Part shown: positions 25,774-34,110 of the stretch, piece by piece
How positions within the stretch are numbered: position 1 is the stretch's first letter
How the letters are laid out: each line of letters opens with the position of its first letter
Source of the DNA: Streptomyces sp. NBC_00250
GTDB taxonomy: Bacteria; Actinomycetota; Actinomycetes; Streptomycetales; Streptomycetaceae
Length of the DNA stretch: 64,000 bases
NCBI RefSeq assembly: GCF_036192275.1
Contig: NZ_CP108088.1
Coordinates: 4,155,501 to 4,219,500, forward strand
Direction of reading: 5' to 3'
Program-made: the position numbers and the translations under genes
The notes under the pieces: model-generated
The model's input: the letters and a program-made list of their open reading frames with translations, nothing else
Database searches by the model: none
What the model was told of the DNA's origin: nothing

Positions 25774-26086
25774 GGGGACGGGGCTGCCTCTCGTGCACAT
25801 GCCGAAACGCCGGGGGTGGGGAGGGGGTTGGGCGGGGCGGGGCTTCAGCTTGGCATCACCCGGCGCGCGAGGGCCAACACCGAGATCACGACGACTCACA
25901 CACCCCTGATGTGAATCCCCTCCGGGCGGACGCGGACGCCGCCGACGCCGCCGACGCCGCCGACGCCGCCGGCCGAGCCGAGCGCCTTGAGGTACGTCTG
26001 ACCGCCGGGGTTCAGATCAGTCGGTCGCAGTCGGTCGCAGTCCGCCTCAGTCCGCCTCAGTCCGTCTCAGTCCGTCTCAGTCCGTC
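25774..26086. repeat. Repeat-rich intergenic region
   Basis: About 313 bases upstream of the esterase gene hold a GACGCCGCC trinucleotide-type run (about 25930-25970) and run into the 10-bp tandem array at 26018-26097. The esterase promoter must lie near 25780-25900, but I can assign no boxes. No gene is supported. Confidence 0.6.
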
Positions 26087-26097
26087 TCAGTCCGTCG
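26018..26097. repeat. 10-bp tandem repeat, eight copies
   Basis: Eight head-to-tail copies of CAGTCCGTCT and its variants (CAGTCGGTCG twice, CAGTCCGCCT twice, CAGTCCGTCT three times, CAGTCCGTCG). The ladder of variants shows stepwise duplication. The array runs over the stop codon of the SnoaL-like gene, so the last residues and the stop are made of repeat DNA. Confidence 0.95.
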
Positions 26098-26539
26098 GCG
26101 ACGCTGCCCCTGCGCAGGCGGCGGCGATGGCCTGAGTGTCCCAGTAGAACGGACGGACCTCGGTGATCTGCCCGTCCTTGACCGTGATCGTCTGCAGGAT
26201 CGGGAAGCTGAGTTCACGGCCGGTCGCACGAGCGCGAGCACGGACCTGAGTGAGTACGACCGCGGTCTCGCCGGTGGCAAGGAACTCCTGCTCCACCATG
26301 TCGAACGTCTCCCACGCCTGCCCCATCGCGAGGAAGAACTGCGCCATCCCTTCGTGCCCACGCCACGTACCCCCGTACGGCAGAGCATCGGCTTGGTGCA
26401 GCTCGACATCCGGCGCGAAGAACGGGGCGAGCAGGCCGAACGAAGCCTCGCCGGGGCCGCCGGCCGCCAGATACTCGGCCTCAGCCGCGTACATGCCGGT
26501 GAGGACCTTCTCAGCGTCTTCGGTGGATGCCGTCGTCAT
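26087..26539 (-). CDS. SnoaL-like (NTF2-fold) protein
   Basis: The 150-residue protein has the SnoaL/NTF2 pattern (LLAPFFAPDVELHQADALPYGG; WRGHEGMAQFFLAMG; VRPFYWDTQAI). The family includes polyketide cyclases, isomerases and ligand-binding proteins; the function here is not assignable. The stop codon lies within the 10-bp tandem array, so array changes could alter the C-terminus. Confidence 0.85.
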   Translation of the reverse strand: MTTASTEDAEKVLTGMYAAEAEYLAAGGPGEASFGLLAPFFAPDVELHQADALPYGGTWRGHEGMAQFFLAMGQAWETFDMVEQEFLATGETAVVLTQVRARARATGRELSFPILQTITVKDGQITEVRPFYWDTQAIAAACAGAASPTD

Positions 26540-26640
26540 GACTCCAGCATGATCAGCGAAGGCGCACCGCGCTCGCGGGAATCAGACGTCGTCGTTCGAC
26601 ACGGCCGGCTGCGCCGTCTCCCGCGCGAGGCAGGAGCCCG

Positions 26641-27609
26641 TCAGGTGCGGGTGGGAGTCAGACAGATGCCGGGGGGCGCGCCGGCCAGTCGGGTACCGGC
26701 CGCGTACGGGTCGAACCGCTTCCCGCCCTTCACCTCGGCCGCCTCCTTGGAGAAGAGCGGATGGATGAAGCCGTCCTCCGGCGCCGGGCAGGCATCGTTG
26801 GCGATCACGTACGTGGAGGGACCCAGCACGAGTTTCCCTTCCCGCACTGTCGCGCTCAGTCGGCGCCGTACGACCACCCTGGCCACTTCGTCACGGCCGG
26901 GGCGGACCTCCCAGCCGCCCTCGGTCTTCAGGACGGCGTAGACGAAGGTGTAGTCGGCGTGCACCAGGAGTTCCCCGGCCGGCGTGGCCTCGTAGGTCAT
27001 CGAGCCCCGGGCCCTGGTGTCCTCCAGGACGACAACCTCGTCGGGATCGAATCGGGTGAACGTCTCCAGTGGGCTGCGGCCCTGCACGGGGCGTTCTAGG
27101 GCAGCCTCCAGTTCGCGCCGGGTGGGATCACCGGGGGCGAGGAGAGCGAGAGCCCTCTCGGGGCGCTCGCCGGTCAGCACCTCGTCGGAGACGTTGGCCT
27201 CCCTCACGAAGTCGCGCATGGTGTTCAGGCCGTTGGTCACCTGCTCTTTGCTGATCCCGGCGACGGGGCGGACCAGGTAGGGCGGCAGCATGCTGCTCGC
27301 TACATCGGTCCTGTCCCAGCGGGCCGCGGGAGAGCCCCGGAACGGAAGGCCGGTGGTGAGAGGCCAGTCATCGGGCCACATCGCCTCCTCAAGAAGCCCC
27401 GGCTCGAACGGCTCGTTCGCAGACCCCTCACCGGCCGCGACGTCGAACAGCGAGAACCCGAACGCCCCGGCCAGAAGCACCCCCACCCCTACCCGCAGCC
27501 CGATCTTGCGGCGCCGTCTCCTACTGTCCTGCCGCAGCCACTCCTCGCGGTCCGGATCGTTCTGCTCGGTCTTCAGCCGCGCCGCGGAGTCCGCAGCTTC
27601 GATGGACAT
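26641..27609 (-). CDS. Membrane-anchored hypothetical protein
   Basis: The 322-residue product has a charged cytoplasmic N-terminus (about 1-36, ending DSRRRRRK), one transmembrane helix (IGLRVGVGVLLAGAFGFSLF), and a large extracytoplasmic region without a recognisable domain. GGGAGGGG precedes ATG 27609. It ends in ICLTPTRT. I do not recognise a family; architecture suggests a sensor or envelope protein. Confidence 0.7.
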   Translation of the reverse strand: MSIEAADSAARLKTEQNDPDREEWLRQDSRRRRRKIGLRVGVGVLLAGAFGFSLFDVAAGEGSANEPFEPGLLEEAMWPDDWPLTTGLPFRGSPAARWDRTDVASSMLPPYLVRPVAGISKEQVTNGLNTMRDFVREANVSDEVLTGERPERALALLAPGDPTRRELEAALERPVQGRSPLETFTRFDPDEVVVLEDTRARGSMTYEATPAGELLVHADYTFVYAVLKTEGGWEVRPGRDEVARVVVRRRLSATVREGKLVLGPSTYVIANDACPAPEDGFIHPLFSKEAAEVKGGKRFDPYAAGTRLAGAPPGICLTPTRT

Positions 27610-27741
27610 GAAATCCCCTCCCTGACCGCCGAATCGGCGGGGCGGAGAGATCTTGCCACGAGCGGCACGGCGCAACGCGGCGCCGGCTTCGGCTGTGCGC
27701 CGCCCCGCACAGCCCGCCGGTCCACGCGCCCGGCATGACGG

Positions 27742-27767
27742 CGGCCCCCGCCGTAGGGCAGGGGCCG
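27742..27767. terminator. Hairpin downstream of DUF397 gene
   Basis: CGGCCCCCGCC (27742-27752) pairs with GGCAGGGGCCG (27757-27767) with a single mismatch and a 4-base loop. It follows the minus-strand DUF397 stop at 27788. Confidence 0.6.
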
Positions 27768-27787
27768 GAGGTCCGCCGGGAGGCGGG

Positions 27788-27982
27788 TCAGTGCGTGTCG
27801 GCGCGCGCGAACGCGGTGAGCGCGGCCCAGGCGGTCGGTGTGGCCGTGAGCTCGCCCTGGGAGTGGTCCTTCGTGTCCCGGACGTGGATACGGGGAAGGT
27901 TGTCGGCCACTTCGATGCAGGAGTCGTTGTCAGCTCCGCTGTACGTGCTCTTGTGCCAGTTCGGGGTGGCCGTCGGCGCGTT
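27788..27982 (-). CDS. DUF397 protein with no recognisable start codon
   Basis: The frame encodes a complete DUF397 domain (NWHKSTYSGADNDSCIEV; LPRIHVRDTKDHSQGEL; AWAALTAFAR), a small protein typically paired with XRE regulators in Streptomyces. A good Shine-Dalgarno AGGAGG lies at 27997-27992, but the codons at normal spacing are ACA, CAC and AAC; there is no ATG, GTG, TTG or CTG in frame between it and the domain. Either the start was lost by mutation or the domain is read from a neighbouring frame. No XRE partner is present. Confidence 0.6.
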   Translation of the reverse strand, partial: NAPTATPNWHKSTYSGADNDSCIEVADNLPRIHVRDTKDHSQGELTATPTAWAALTAFARADTH

Positions 27983-28001
27983 GTGTGTCGCCCTCCTGGT
28001 G

Positions 28002-28606
28002 CTACTCCTCCCCGAGTAGCGGGGCGAGGGGGTCCTGGGTGAGACGGACCGGCGTGGCCAGGGCCTCGTCGTAGGCAGGGCGCGAGAAGACGTACGGGCC
28101 CAGGGGCAGCTCTCCCCACTCCGGCCGGTGGGGCTGGTGGAAGCCGGACCAGGTGACCTCCGTCGCGGTGGCGCGGACCCGGGCGAGCAGGGGCCAGCAC
28201 GCGTCGATCCCGCAGGAGCAGCCCAGGAGGCACAGGGCTCCGGTGTCGCGGTCGCCGAGGTCCCGTGACGCGTGGCCGAGGAAGTGGGCCGGGGCCGGGT
28301 GCCGTCGGCGTCCCCGGCATCGTCGGCTTCCCCGGCATCCTCGGCGTCCCCGGCACCGTCGGCGTCCCCTGCATCCCCTGCATCCAGGTGCAGCGGGGCA
28401 TGCTGACGCAGCAGGAACTGTTCGCGTTCCTGCGGGGTGTCGTCGTCCTCGTCGAGCTCCCGACTCCAGAGGGCGCGCGTGGCCTCCGCCACGAGGACGC
28501 GCAGGTCGGTGCCGCCGATCCGGATGCCCCAGACGGTGAGGTGCGGGTAGCCGGGGTGGGGGTGGCGCAGGAACTCCACCCGGTGCGGAACGGTCGGCGG
28601 ACTCAT
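28002..28606 (-). pseudogene. Frameshifted Streptomyces hypothetical protein with repeats
   Basis: The N-terminal half (from ATG 28606: EFLRHPHPGYPHLTVWGIRIGG) and the C-terminal half (HFLGHASRDLGDRDTGALCL; CSCGIDACWPLL; then WGELPLGPYVFSRPAYDEAL) together make one familiar Streptomyces protein of unknown function, but they lie in two frames. The switch (a net -1) falls right after a GC-rich repeat tract of 9- and 18-base units (about 28308-28385; GGGGAYGCM core) at about 28285-28300. The gene is either broken or subject to slippage. In the N-terminal frame, reading continues into the DUF397 domain. Confidence 0.7.
28308..28390. repeat. 9/18-bp repeat tract in frameshifted gene
   Basis: Plus strand GGCATCCCC/GGCGTCCCC-type units recur about nine times (GTCGGCGTCCCCGGCATC pattern). 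On the coding strand they give Ala-Gly-Asp-rich residues. They abut the point where the reading frame is lost. Confidence 0.85.
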
Positions 28607-28871
28607 ACACCCCATCCTGCGGCGCCCTCCCGCCCGGCTCCACCGAGTATCGCGGGGGGACACGCGGATCCCGGGCCTCGGCCGACCACGAGCCGGAAGC
28701 GGGGAGGCGCCTGGGCGGGCGCAGCCGGCCAGGGCTTCCTGACTCGCCCAGGAGGGGACCAATGCACACACGTTCTGTTCCCCATCGGCTCTACTCAACG
28801 CAACCGAGTCACCCGAGTCATCCGCATCACCCGGGTCACCCAAGCCTCCCGATGCCGAAAGGACCCACAAC
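28607..28871. other. Intergenic, with short GTCACCC-type repeats
   Basis: The divergent gap between the frameshifted gene and the next gene holds a run of related CACCCGAGTCATCCG-type octamers at about 28805-28845. It probably contains promoters for both directions; no boxes assigned. Confidence 0.4.
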
Positions 28872-29228
28872 GTGACGAACGACGATCTCGACACCGCCCT
28901 CCGCTCCATGCCCACGCCTGAATTCACCTCTGGCATGGTCATCGACGCGGACTTCATCGAACCCGGCGAGAAGATCACCGCCGACAACCCCGAACTCGCG
29001 CGACTGGCGCTCTACCTCCGGCAACTCCACTTCCTGCTCAAGCACCCGGAGTCCCCCCAGAGGATCGCCGAGTCCGACCTCAAGGCGTTTCGCGACACCT
29101 TCTACGCGCACGGCGCGTGGCTCGACGGGAACAAGGACGCGACCCCCGACCAGTACGCGGCCCAGCTCCAGAGCCTTCGCTCCCACTGCGACCCGATCCT
29201 GACCACGTACGGATGGAAGTTCGACTGA
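28872..29228 (+). CDS. Hypothetical protein
   Basis: A 118-residue soluble, mainly helical product beginning VTNDDLDTALRSMPTPE and ending PILTTYGWKFD. Balanced charge and third-position GC are like a real gene. GTG 28872 follows a purine stretch (GAAAGGACC). No family recognised. Confidence 0.6.
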   Translation: MTNDDLDTALRSMPTPEFTSGMVIDADFIEPGEKITADNPELARLALYLRQLHFLLKHPESPQRIAESDLKAFRDTFYAHGAWLDGNKDATPDQYAAQLQSLRSHCDPILTTYGWKFD

Positions 29229-29234
29229 CCGGTT

Positions 29235-29423
29235 TCAGACGGATGCGGAGGCGGAGGCGGAGGCGCTTTCGCCTCGTTCGTCGGCGAACGCGAGAGCGGC
29301 GGTGAGGCCTTCCGTGAAGGTACGGAAGGCCCGGGCGGGGGGGCAGTTCCTCACCGTCGCCCCGTCGCCGATGCCCATCACCAGGTCGAAGGGCCTGGGC
29401 GTCATGGGCGTCATGGGCGTCAT
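29235..29423 (-). CDS. Possible small protein with repeat termini
   Basis: A 62-codon frame, MTPMTPMTPRPFDLVMGIGD at the start and GESASASASASV at the end. The start is a triplicated 9-base unit (GGGCGTCAT on the plus strand, about 29397-29423) that gives three alternative in-frame ATGs. The end is a hexanucleotide repeat. It is convergent with the previous gene. It could be a fragment of a larger lost protein. Confidence 0.3.
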   Translation of the reverse strand: MTPMTPMTPRPFDLVMGIGDGATVRNCPPARAFRTFTEGLTAALAFADERGESASASASASV

Positions 29424-29522
29424 CGTAGGAGTCAGGCCCCCCGCCCCCGTCCGCCCCATGTGCGCAGCCCGTAACTCGCCCTGCAGGCGCCTGGGTTGAT
29501 CTTCGCTGTTACGGTCGTCCCC

Positions 29523-30269
29523 ATGGCCACCAAGACACTGCAGATCCCCACTCCAGACGGCCAGGCCGACGCGTTCGCCGCCTTCCCCGACGACGGCGAG
29601 CGGCACCCGGGCGTGCTCCTCTACATGGACGTCTTCGGGCTGCGGCCCCGGCTGGAGGAGATGGCGCGCGAACTGGCGGGGCACGGATACTTCGTGCTCG
29701 TCCCCCACGTCTACTACCGGGACGGGCAGGCGCCGCTCATCGACCTTCCCGAGCTCATCGGGGACGAGGACCGGCCCGCGCTCTTCGAACAGCTCATGCC
29801 CTTCTACGTCGCGCACACCACCGAACGCGCCCTGCTCGACGCCGACGCCTACCTCGCGTTCCTCACCGGCCGGCCCGAGGTCGCCGCCGGGCCCGTCGCC
29901 GTCGTCGGCTACTGCCTGGGCGCCGTCCTGGCGATGCGTACCGCGGCGGCCCACCCGGACCGGGTGGCCGCCGTCGCCGGGTTCCACCCCGGCGCGCTGA
30001 TCACGGACGCGCCCGACAGCCCGCACCTCCTCGCCCCGAAGGTCACCGCCGAGGTCCATTTCGGCGTCGCCGAGAGCGACATGACGCCCGAGGAGTTCGG
30101 CGGGCTCAACGAGATCCTCGAAGCCGCCGGCGTCCGCCACACCAACGAGATCTACCCCGGCACCGTCCACGGCTTCACCATGGCCGACACCAGCGCCTTC
30201 AGCCCGGACGGGACGCGGCGCCACTGGGACCGCCTGCTGTCCCTCCTCGAACGCACCCTCACGAACTGA
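29523..30269 (+). CDS. Dienelactone hydrolase family protein
   Basis: The 248-residue alpha/beta hydrolase has the nucleophile elbow GYCLGA (about residue 129), with Cys as nucleophile as in dienelactone hydrolases, and a late HGFTM His. It would hydrolyse lactones or esters in the cytoplasm. ATG 29523 starts the conserved region. The stop is 5 bases from the convergent response regulator stop. Confidence 0.9.
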   Translation: MATKTLQIPTPDGQADAFAAFPDDGERHPGVLLYMDVFGLRPRLEEMARELAGHGYFVLVPHVYYRDGQAPLIDLPELIGDEDRPALFEQLMPFYVAHTTERALLDADAYLAFLTGRPEVAAGPVAVVGYCLGAVLAMRTAAAHPDRVAAVAGFHPGALITDAPDSPHLLAPKVTAEVHFGVAESDMTPEEFGGLNEILEAAGVRHTNEIYPGTVHGFTMADTSAFSPDGTRRHWDRLLSLLERTLTN

Positions 30270-30274
30270 TCACT

Positions 30275-30937
30275 TCAGCCGGGCAGCGTGACGAGCCCCG
30301 CCTCGTAGGCGGTGATCACGAGCTGGACCCGGTCCCGGGCGCCCAGTTTGGTGAGCAGGCGTGACACGTGCGACTTGGCGGTGGCCACCGTGATGAAGAG
30401 GTCCTCCGCGATCTCGGTGTTCGTCCGGCCGCGTCCGATGAGGGTCAGGACCTCCCGTTCCCGCTCGGTGATGCCCTCGACGTGACGTGGGGAGCGCTGC
30501 GGGGGGCGCCCGGCGAAGTCGGCGATCAGCCGGCGCGTGACCGCAGGTGCGATCAGCGCGTCGCCGACGGCGACCACACGGATCGCCGCGAGGATGTCGT
30601 TCAGCGCCATGTCCTTGACCACGAAGCCGCTCGCTCCGGCCCGCAGCGCGCCGTAGACGTAGTCGTCCTCGTCGAACGTGGTCAGGACGAGGACACGCGT
30701 CGCGGTCGGGCCGGCGGTGATCAGACGGGTGGCCTCGATCCCGTCCATGCCGGGCATCCGGATGTCCATCACCACGACGTCGGGGTCGGTGTCCCTGACC
30801 AGTCGGACCGCCTCGGCGCCCGTCGCGGCTTCACCGACGACCTCCAGGTCGGGGTGATCGGCCATGACCAGGCGCAGGCCGGACCGCACCAGTGGCTGGT
30901 CGTCGGCGAGTACGACGCGTACGGGACCGGCGGTCAT
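30275..30937 (-). CDS. NarL/LuxR family response regulator
   Basis: The 220-residue protein has a receiver domain (LADDQPLVRSGLRLV; phospho-acceptor Asp in VVVMDIRMPGMDG, about residue 56) and a C-terminal LuxR HTH (ITEREREVLTLIGRGRTNTE; ITVATAKSHVSRLLTKLG). ATG overlaps the histidine kinase stop (ATGA). With the kinase and the divergent ABC exporter it makes a classical sensor-exporter unit. Confidence 0.95.
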   Translation of the reverse strand: MTAGPVRVVLADDQPLVRSGLRLVMADHPDLEVVGEAATGAEAVRLVRDTDPDVVVMDIRMPGMDGIEATRLITAGPTATRVLVLTTFDEDDYVYGALRAGASGFVVKDMALNDILAAIRVVAVGDALIAPAVTRRLIADFAGRPPQRSPRHVEGITEREREVLTLIGRGRTNTEIAEDLFITVATAKSHVSRLLTKLGARDRVQLVITAYEAGLVTLPG

Positions 30938-32109
30938 CGGGCCTCCACCGGAGCTCCGACGGGGGCGGGCAGCGGCAGTCGGGCCGTCACCCGGAAACCC
31001 CCCTCGGGACGCGTCCCGGCGGTGAAGTCGCCGTTCAGCAGGGCGACCCGCTCCCGCATGCCCACGAGACCGAAGCCATGGGCCGGGCCGTCCTCGGTGG
31101 CACCGTGCCCGTCGTCGACGACCTCCACGGACAGCTCCTCGTTCCCGTAGTCGACGAGCACCCGACAGCGTCCGGTGCCCGCGTGGCGGACCACGTTGGT
31201 CAGCGCCTCCTGAACGATACGGAAGGCGGACAGGTCGATGTCGGCCGGCAGGGTGCGCTCCTCCCCGCTGCGGCGCACCTCCACCCGTACTCCCGCGTCG
31301 GCCGTGGCCGCCGCCAGCCGGTCGAGGTCCGCCAGGCCCGGCGAGGGCGCGAGGGCCGCCGGGTTCCCCGAGGCCGTCGTGCCCGGGTCCGCCTGACGGA
31401 GTGCGACCAAGGTGCGGCGAAGGCCCGACAGGGTCTCCCTGCTGGTGACCTCGATGGCCCGCAAGGCCTCACCGGCCTCCGTGGGCCGGGTCCGGATGAC
31501 CTGGCCGGCCGCCCCGGCCTGGATGGCGATGATGCCGATGCTGTGCGCGACCATGTCGTGCAACTCCCGGGCGATCCGCAGCCGTTCGGCGATCACGGCC
31601 TCGGCCGTCTCCTGTGAGCGCAGCGCCACCGCGTGCTCGCGGCGCTCGCGGCTCAAGAGTCCACCCGTGCAGGCCGTGGCCATCGCCAGGAGGGCGATCA
31701 CGGCGTCGACGGTGAGATCGTCCGAGCGCGAGAAGCCGCCGATGACCAGGAGTTGCACGAGGAGGGATCCGGCCACGGCGACGATCGAGGCGCGCCGCGC
31801 GCAGGTGGCGACGATGGCGCCCAGGACGAGGTCCACCGCCAGATACGACAGGAACTCGCCCTGGTACGCGGCCGACAGGCTCGCACGGGAGCCCGGGGAG
31901 CCCACCACCACCGCGGTGGACCCGAAGAGCGCCATGGACAGGGCGAGGAGCGGCGCGCGGCGCAGCACACCGACGAGCAGGCTCGCCGCAAGCAGTGCCC
32001 CGAAACCGTGGACCGTGCCCGAAGCCCGCGGTGCACCTCCCACGAGCAGACCCACCGCGAGGAGATACACGGCGCCTCCCGCCCAGGCCGTGATCTTCGT
32101 TCTCGTCAT
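30934..32109 (-). CDS. Two-component sensor histidine kinase
   Basis: The 391-residue protein has about five membrane helices in its first 150 residues. The HisKA_3 dimerisation box follows (RIARELHDMVAHSIGIIAIQ, about residue 180, with the phospho-His in ELHD), then a HATPase domain (VVDDGHG; HGFGLVGMRERV). No extracellular sensor domain, so it likely senses within the membrane, like LiaS/DesK relatives. It is divergent from the ABC transporter genes, across a 207-base region, and coupled to its response regulator. Confidence 0.93.
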   Translation of the reverse strand: MTRTKITAWAGGAVYLLAVGLLVGGAPRASGTVHGFGALLAASLLVGVLRRAPLLALSMALFGSTAVVVGSPGSRASLSAAYQGEFLSYLAVDLVLGAIVATCARRASIVAVAGSLLVQLLVIGGFSRSDDLTVDAVIALLAMATACTGGLLSRERREHAVALRSQETAEAVIAERLRIARELHDMVAHSIGIIAIQAGAAGQVIRTRPTEAGEALRAIEVTSRETLSGLRRTLVALRQADPGTTASGNPAALAPSPGLADLDRLAAATADAGVRVEVRRSGEERTLPADIDLSAFRIVQEALTNVVRHAGTGRCRVLVDYGNEELSVEVVDDGHGATEDGPAHGFGLVGMRERVALLNGDFTAGTRPEGGFRVTARLPLPAPVGAPVEAR

Positions 32110-32316
32110 CGCTGGTGCGGCCTTTCGGGAGGGAGACCGCGCTGTGCGACGCACACGAGGAACGAGGCGGTCGGTAGGGCATCCATCCCGCGAGACTATC
32201 CAGCCGCCGCCCCCGCGGAATCGGCCCGCGGACGTACGACCACGGGCGAAGGCGGCCGCACCATTGCCACCCACGGCCCCATGACCGGGCGAGGCCCTCC
32301 CGGCAGGGTTGTCGCT
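32110..32316. promoter_or_regulatory. Divergent promoter region, kinase / ABC exporter
   Basis: This 207-base gap must hold promoters for both operons and probably the response regulator site. No clear -10/-35 or dyad could be fixed by eye. Confidence 0.35.
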
Positions 32317-33237
32317 GTGATCGAAGTCAACGAACTCACCAAGCGCTACGGCGGCAAGACCGCCGTGGACCGGCTGTCCTTCACCGTGCGACCGGGCCAG
32401 GTCACCGGTTTCCTCGGCCCCAACGGAGCCGGCAAGACCACCACCCTGCGGATGATCCTCGGCCTGGACGCGCCCACCGGCGGCGCCGCCACCGTCAGCG
32501 GCGTCCCCTTCCGCAGCCACCCGCGCGGTCTGCGGCACGTCGGCGCACTCCTCGACGCGGGCCAGGTCCACGGAGGACGCACCGCCGCGGCCCATCTGTC
32601 CGCCCTGGCCCGCAGCAACGGGATCTCCCCGCGCCGGGTGGACGAAGTGCTGCACGAGGTGGGCCTGGCCGAGGCCGCGTCCCGCCGCGTCGGCGGCTTC
32701 TCGCTCGGCATGAAGCAGCGGCTCGGGATCGCCACCGCGCTGCTCGGCGACCCACCGGTGCTGATGTTCGACGAACCGGTCAACGGCATGGACCCGGAGG
32801 GTGTGCTCTGGATGCGCCGTCTCTTCCGGCGCCTCGCGGCCGAGGGCCGTACGGTCTTCCTCTCCAGCCACCTCATGTCGGAGATGGAGAACACCGCCGA
32901 CCAGCTCGTCGTCATCGGCCGGGGCCGGCTCATCGCCGCCGAGTCGGTGGGGGACTTCGCGGCCCGCAGCACCCGGCTCAGCGTCGTGGTGGGCACCCCG
33001 CAGGCCGCCGAGCTGACTGCGGTGCTGACCACCGCAGGCGCCTCGGTCGAGCCGGAGGGCTCACCGGGCACCGAGAAGCTCGCCGTGACCGGGCTGCCGG
33101 CGGACCGGATCGGAGCACTCGCCTTCGAGAACCGGATCCAGCTCTACGAGCTGACCGCCCGGACCGCCTCACTGGAGGAGGCATTCATGGAACTCACCGC
33201 CGACAGCGTCGAATACCAGGCAGGGCAGCCCCGATGA
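32317..33237 (+). CDS. ABC transporter ATP-binding protein
   Basis: The 306-residue ATPase has Walker A (GPNGAGKTT, about 37-45), the signature FSLGMKQRLG, and Walker B (VLMFDEPVNGMDPEG), followed by the DUF4162-like tail of multidrug or antibiotic exporters. GTG 32317 is preferred because the conserved IEVNELTKRYGG follows directly; ATG 32281 is an alternative. Overlaps the permease start (ATGA). Confidence 0.93.
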   Translation: MIEVNELTKRYGGKTAVDRLSFTVRPGQVTGFLGPNGAGKTTTLRMILGLDAPTGGAATVSGVPFRSHPRGLRHVGALLDAGQVHGGRTAAAHLSALARSNGISPRRVDEVLHEVGLAEAASRRVGGFSLGMKQRLGIATALLGDPPVLMFDEPVNGMDPEGVLWMRRLFRRLAAEGRTVFLSSHLMSEMENTADQLVVIGRGRLIAAESVGDFAARSTRLSVVVGTPQAAELTAVLTTAGASVEPEGSPGTEKLAVTGLPADRIGALAFENRIQLYELTARTASLEEAFMELTADSVEYQAGQPR

Positions 33238-34088
33238 CCACAGTCACCTCCGTCCCCACGGCCGTCTCGTCCGCGGCCGTCGCCGAGCCGCCCGCCCGCT
33301 TCCGCGACCTGCTCGCCTCCGAGTGGATCAAGACATGGTCCCTGCGTTCGATCCCGTGGACGCTCGCGCTCACCGCCCTGTTCGTCATCGGGTCCGCCGC
33401 CGTGGCGGCACTTGCGGAGGTCAACAGCCTCCGGACGATGAGCCCGGCCGCGAAGGCCGATCGGGGATTCCTCGTGTTCGACGCGTTCCCCGCGGCCGGT
33501 TACATGACGCTGATGCTCGTCGCCGGCAGCGTCGGCGCCCTCACCGTCGTGAGCGAGTACAGCAGCGGCCTGACGCGCACCACCACCGTGGCCGTACCCG
33601 ACCGTGGTGCGGTGGTGCTGGCCAAGGCGGTCGTCACCGCCGCGCTCTGGACCGCGGTCGGCACGGTCGTCTCCACCAGCGGCTTCCTGGTCTCCCAAGC
33701 CATCCTGGACGGACAGGGGGCCGGGGTTCCGCTCACCCATCCCGGAGTGCTCCGGGCGCTGGTGGCGTCCGCCCTGCTGGCCCCGGTCTGCGCACTGATC
33801 GGCCTCGGCTTCGGCGCTCTGATCAGGCACAGCGCCACCACCATGGTCTCCAGCGCCTTCACCTTGGTGATGCTGCCGCCGATCTTCTCGCAGAGCGCAC
33901 GCTGGTCCGCCGCCATCAGCCATGCGATGCCGGTCACGGCGTGGAAGCGCCTGGCGCAGACCTGGGCGCCGGAGCCCCATTCGCTCGCCTACAGCGCCAC
34001 CGTGCCCGGCTCGTGGGCCGTGTACGCGCTCTGGCCGCTGATCGCGGTCGTACTCGCCGTGGTCGTCGTGCGGCACCGCGACGTGTGA
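33234..34088 (+). CDS. ABC-2 type permease
   Basis: The 284-residue membrane protein has six predicted helices (first at about 42-62) and the ABC-2 pattern LLASEWIKTWSLRSIPWTL and VVSEYSSGLTRTTTV. It forms an exporter with the preceding ATPase. Likely substrate: a cell-envelope-active compound, by analogy to neighbouring kinase systems. Confidence 0.88.
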   Translation: MTTVTSVPTAVSSAAVAEPPARFRDLLASEWIKTWSLRSIPWTLALTALFVIGSAAVAALAEVNSLRTMSPAAKADRGFLVFDAFPAAGYMTLMLVAGSVGALTVVSEYSSGLTRTTTVAVPDRGAVVLAKAVVTAALWTAVGTVVSTSGFLVSQAILDGQGAGVPLTHPGVLRALVASALLAPVCALIGLGFGALIRHSATTMVSSAFTLVMLPPIFSQSARWSAAISHAMPVTAWKRLAQTWAPEPHSLAYSATVPGSWAVYALWPLIAVVLAVVVVRHRDV

Positions 34089-34110
34089 ACGCACGTCCGG
34101 GACACGCCCG

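Noticed and set aside
26018..26097. Possible CRISPR array
   Set aside because: Units are 10 bases with no spacers and adjacent copies; a simple tandem repeat.
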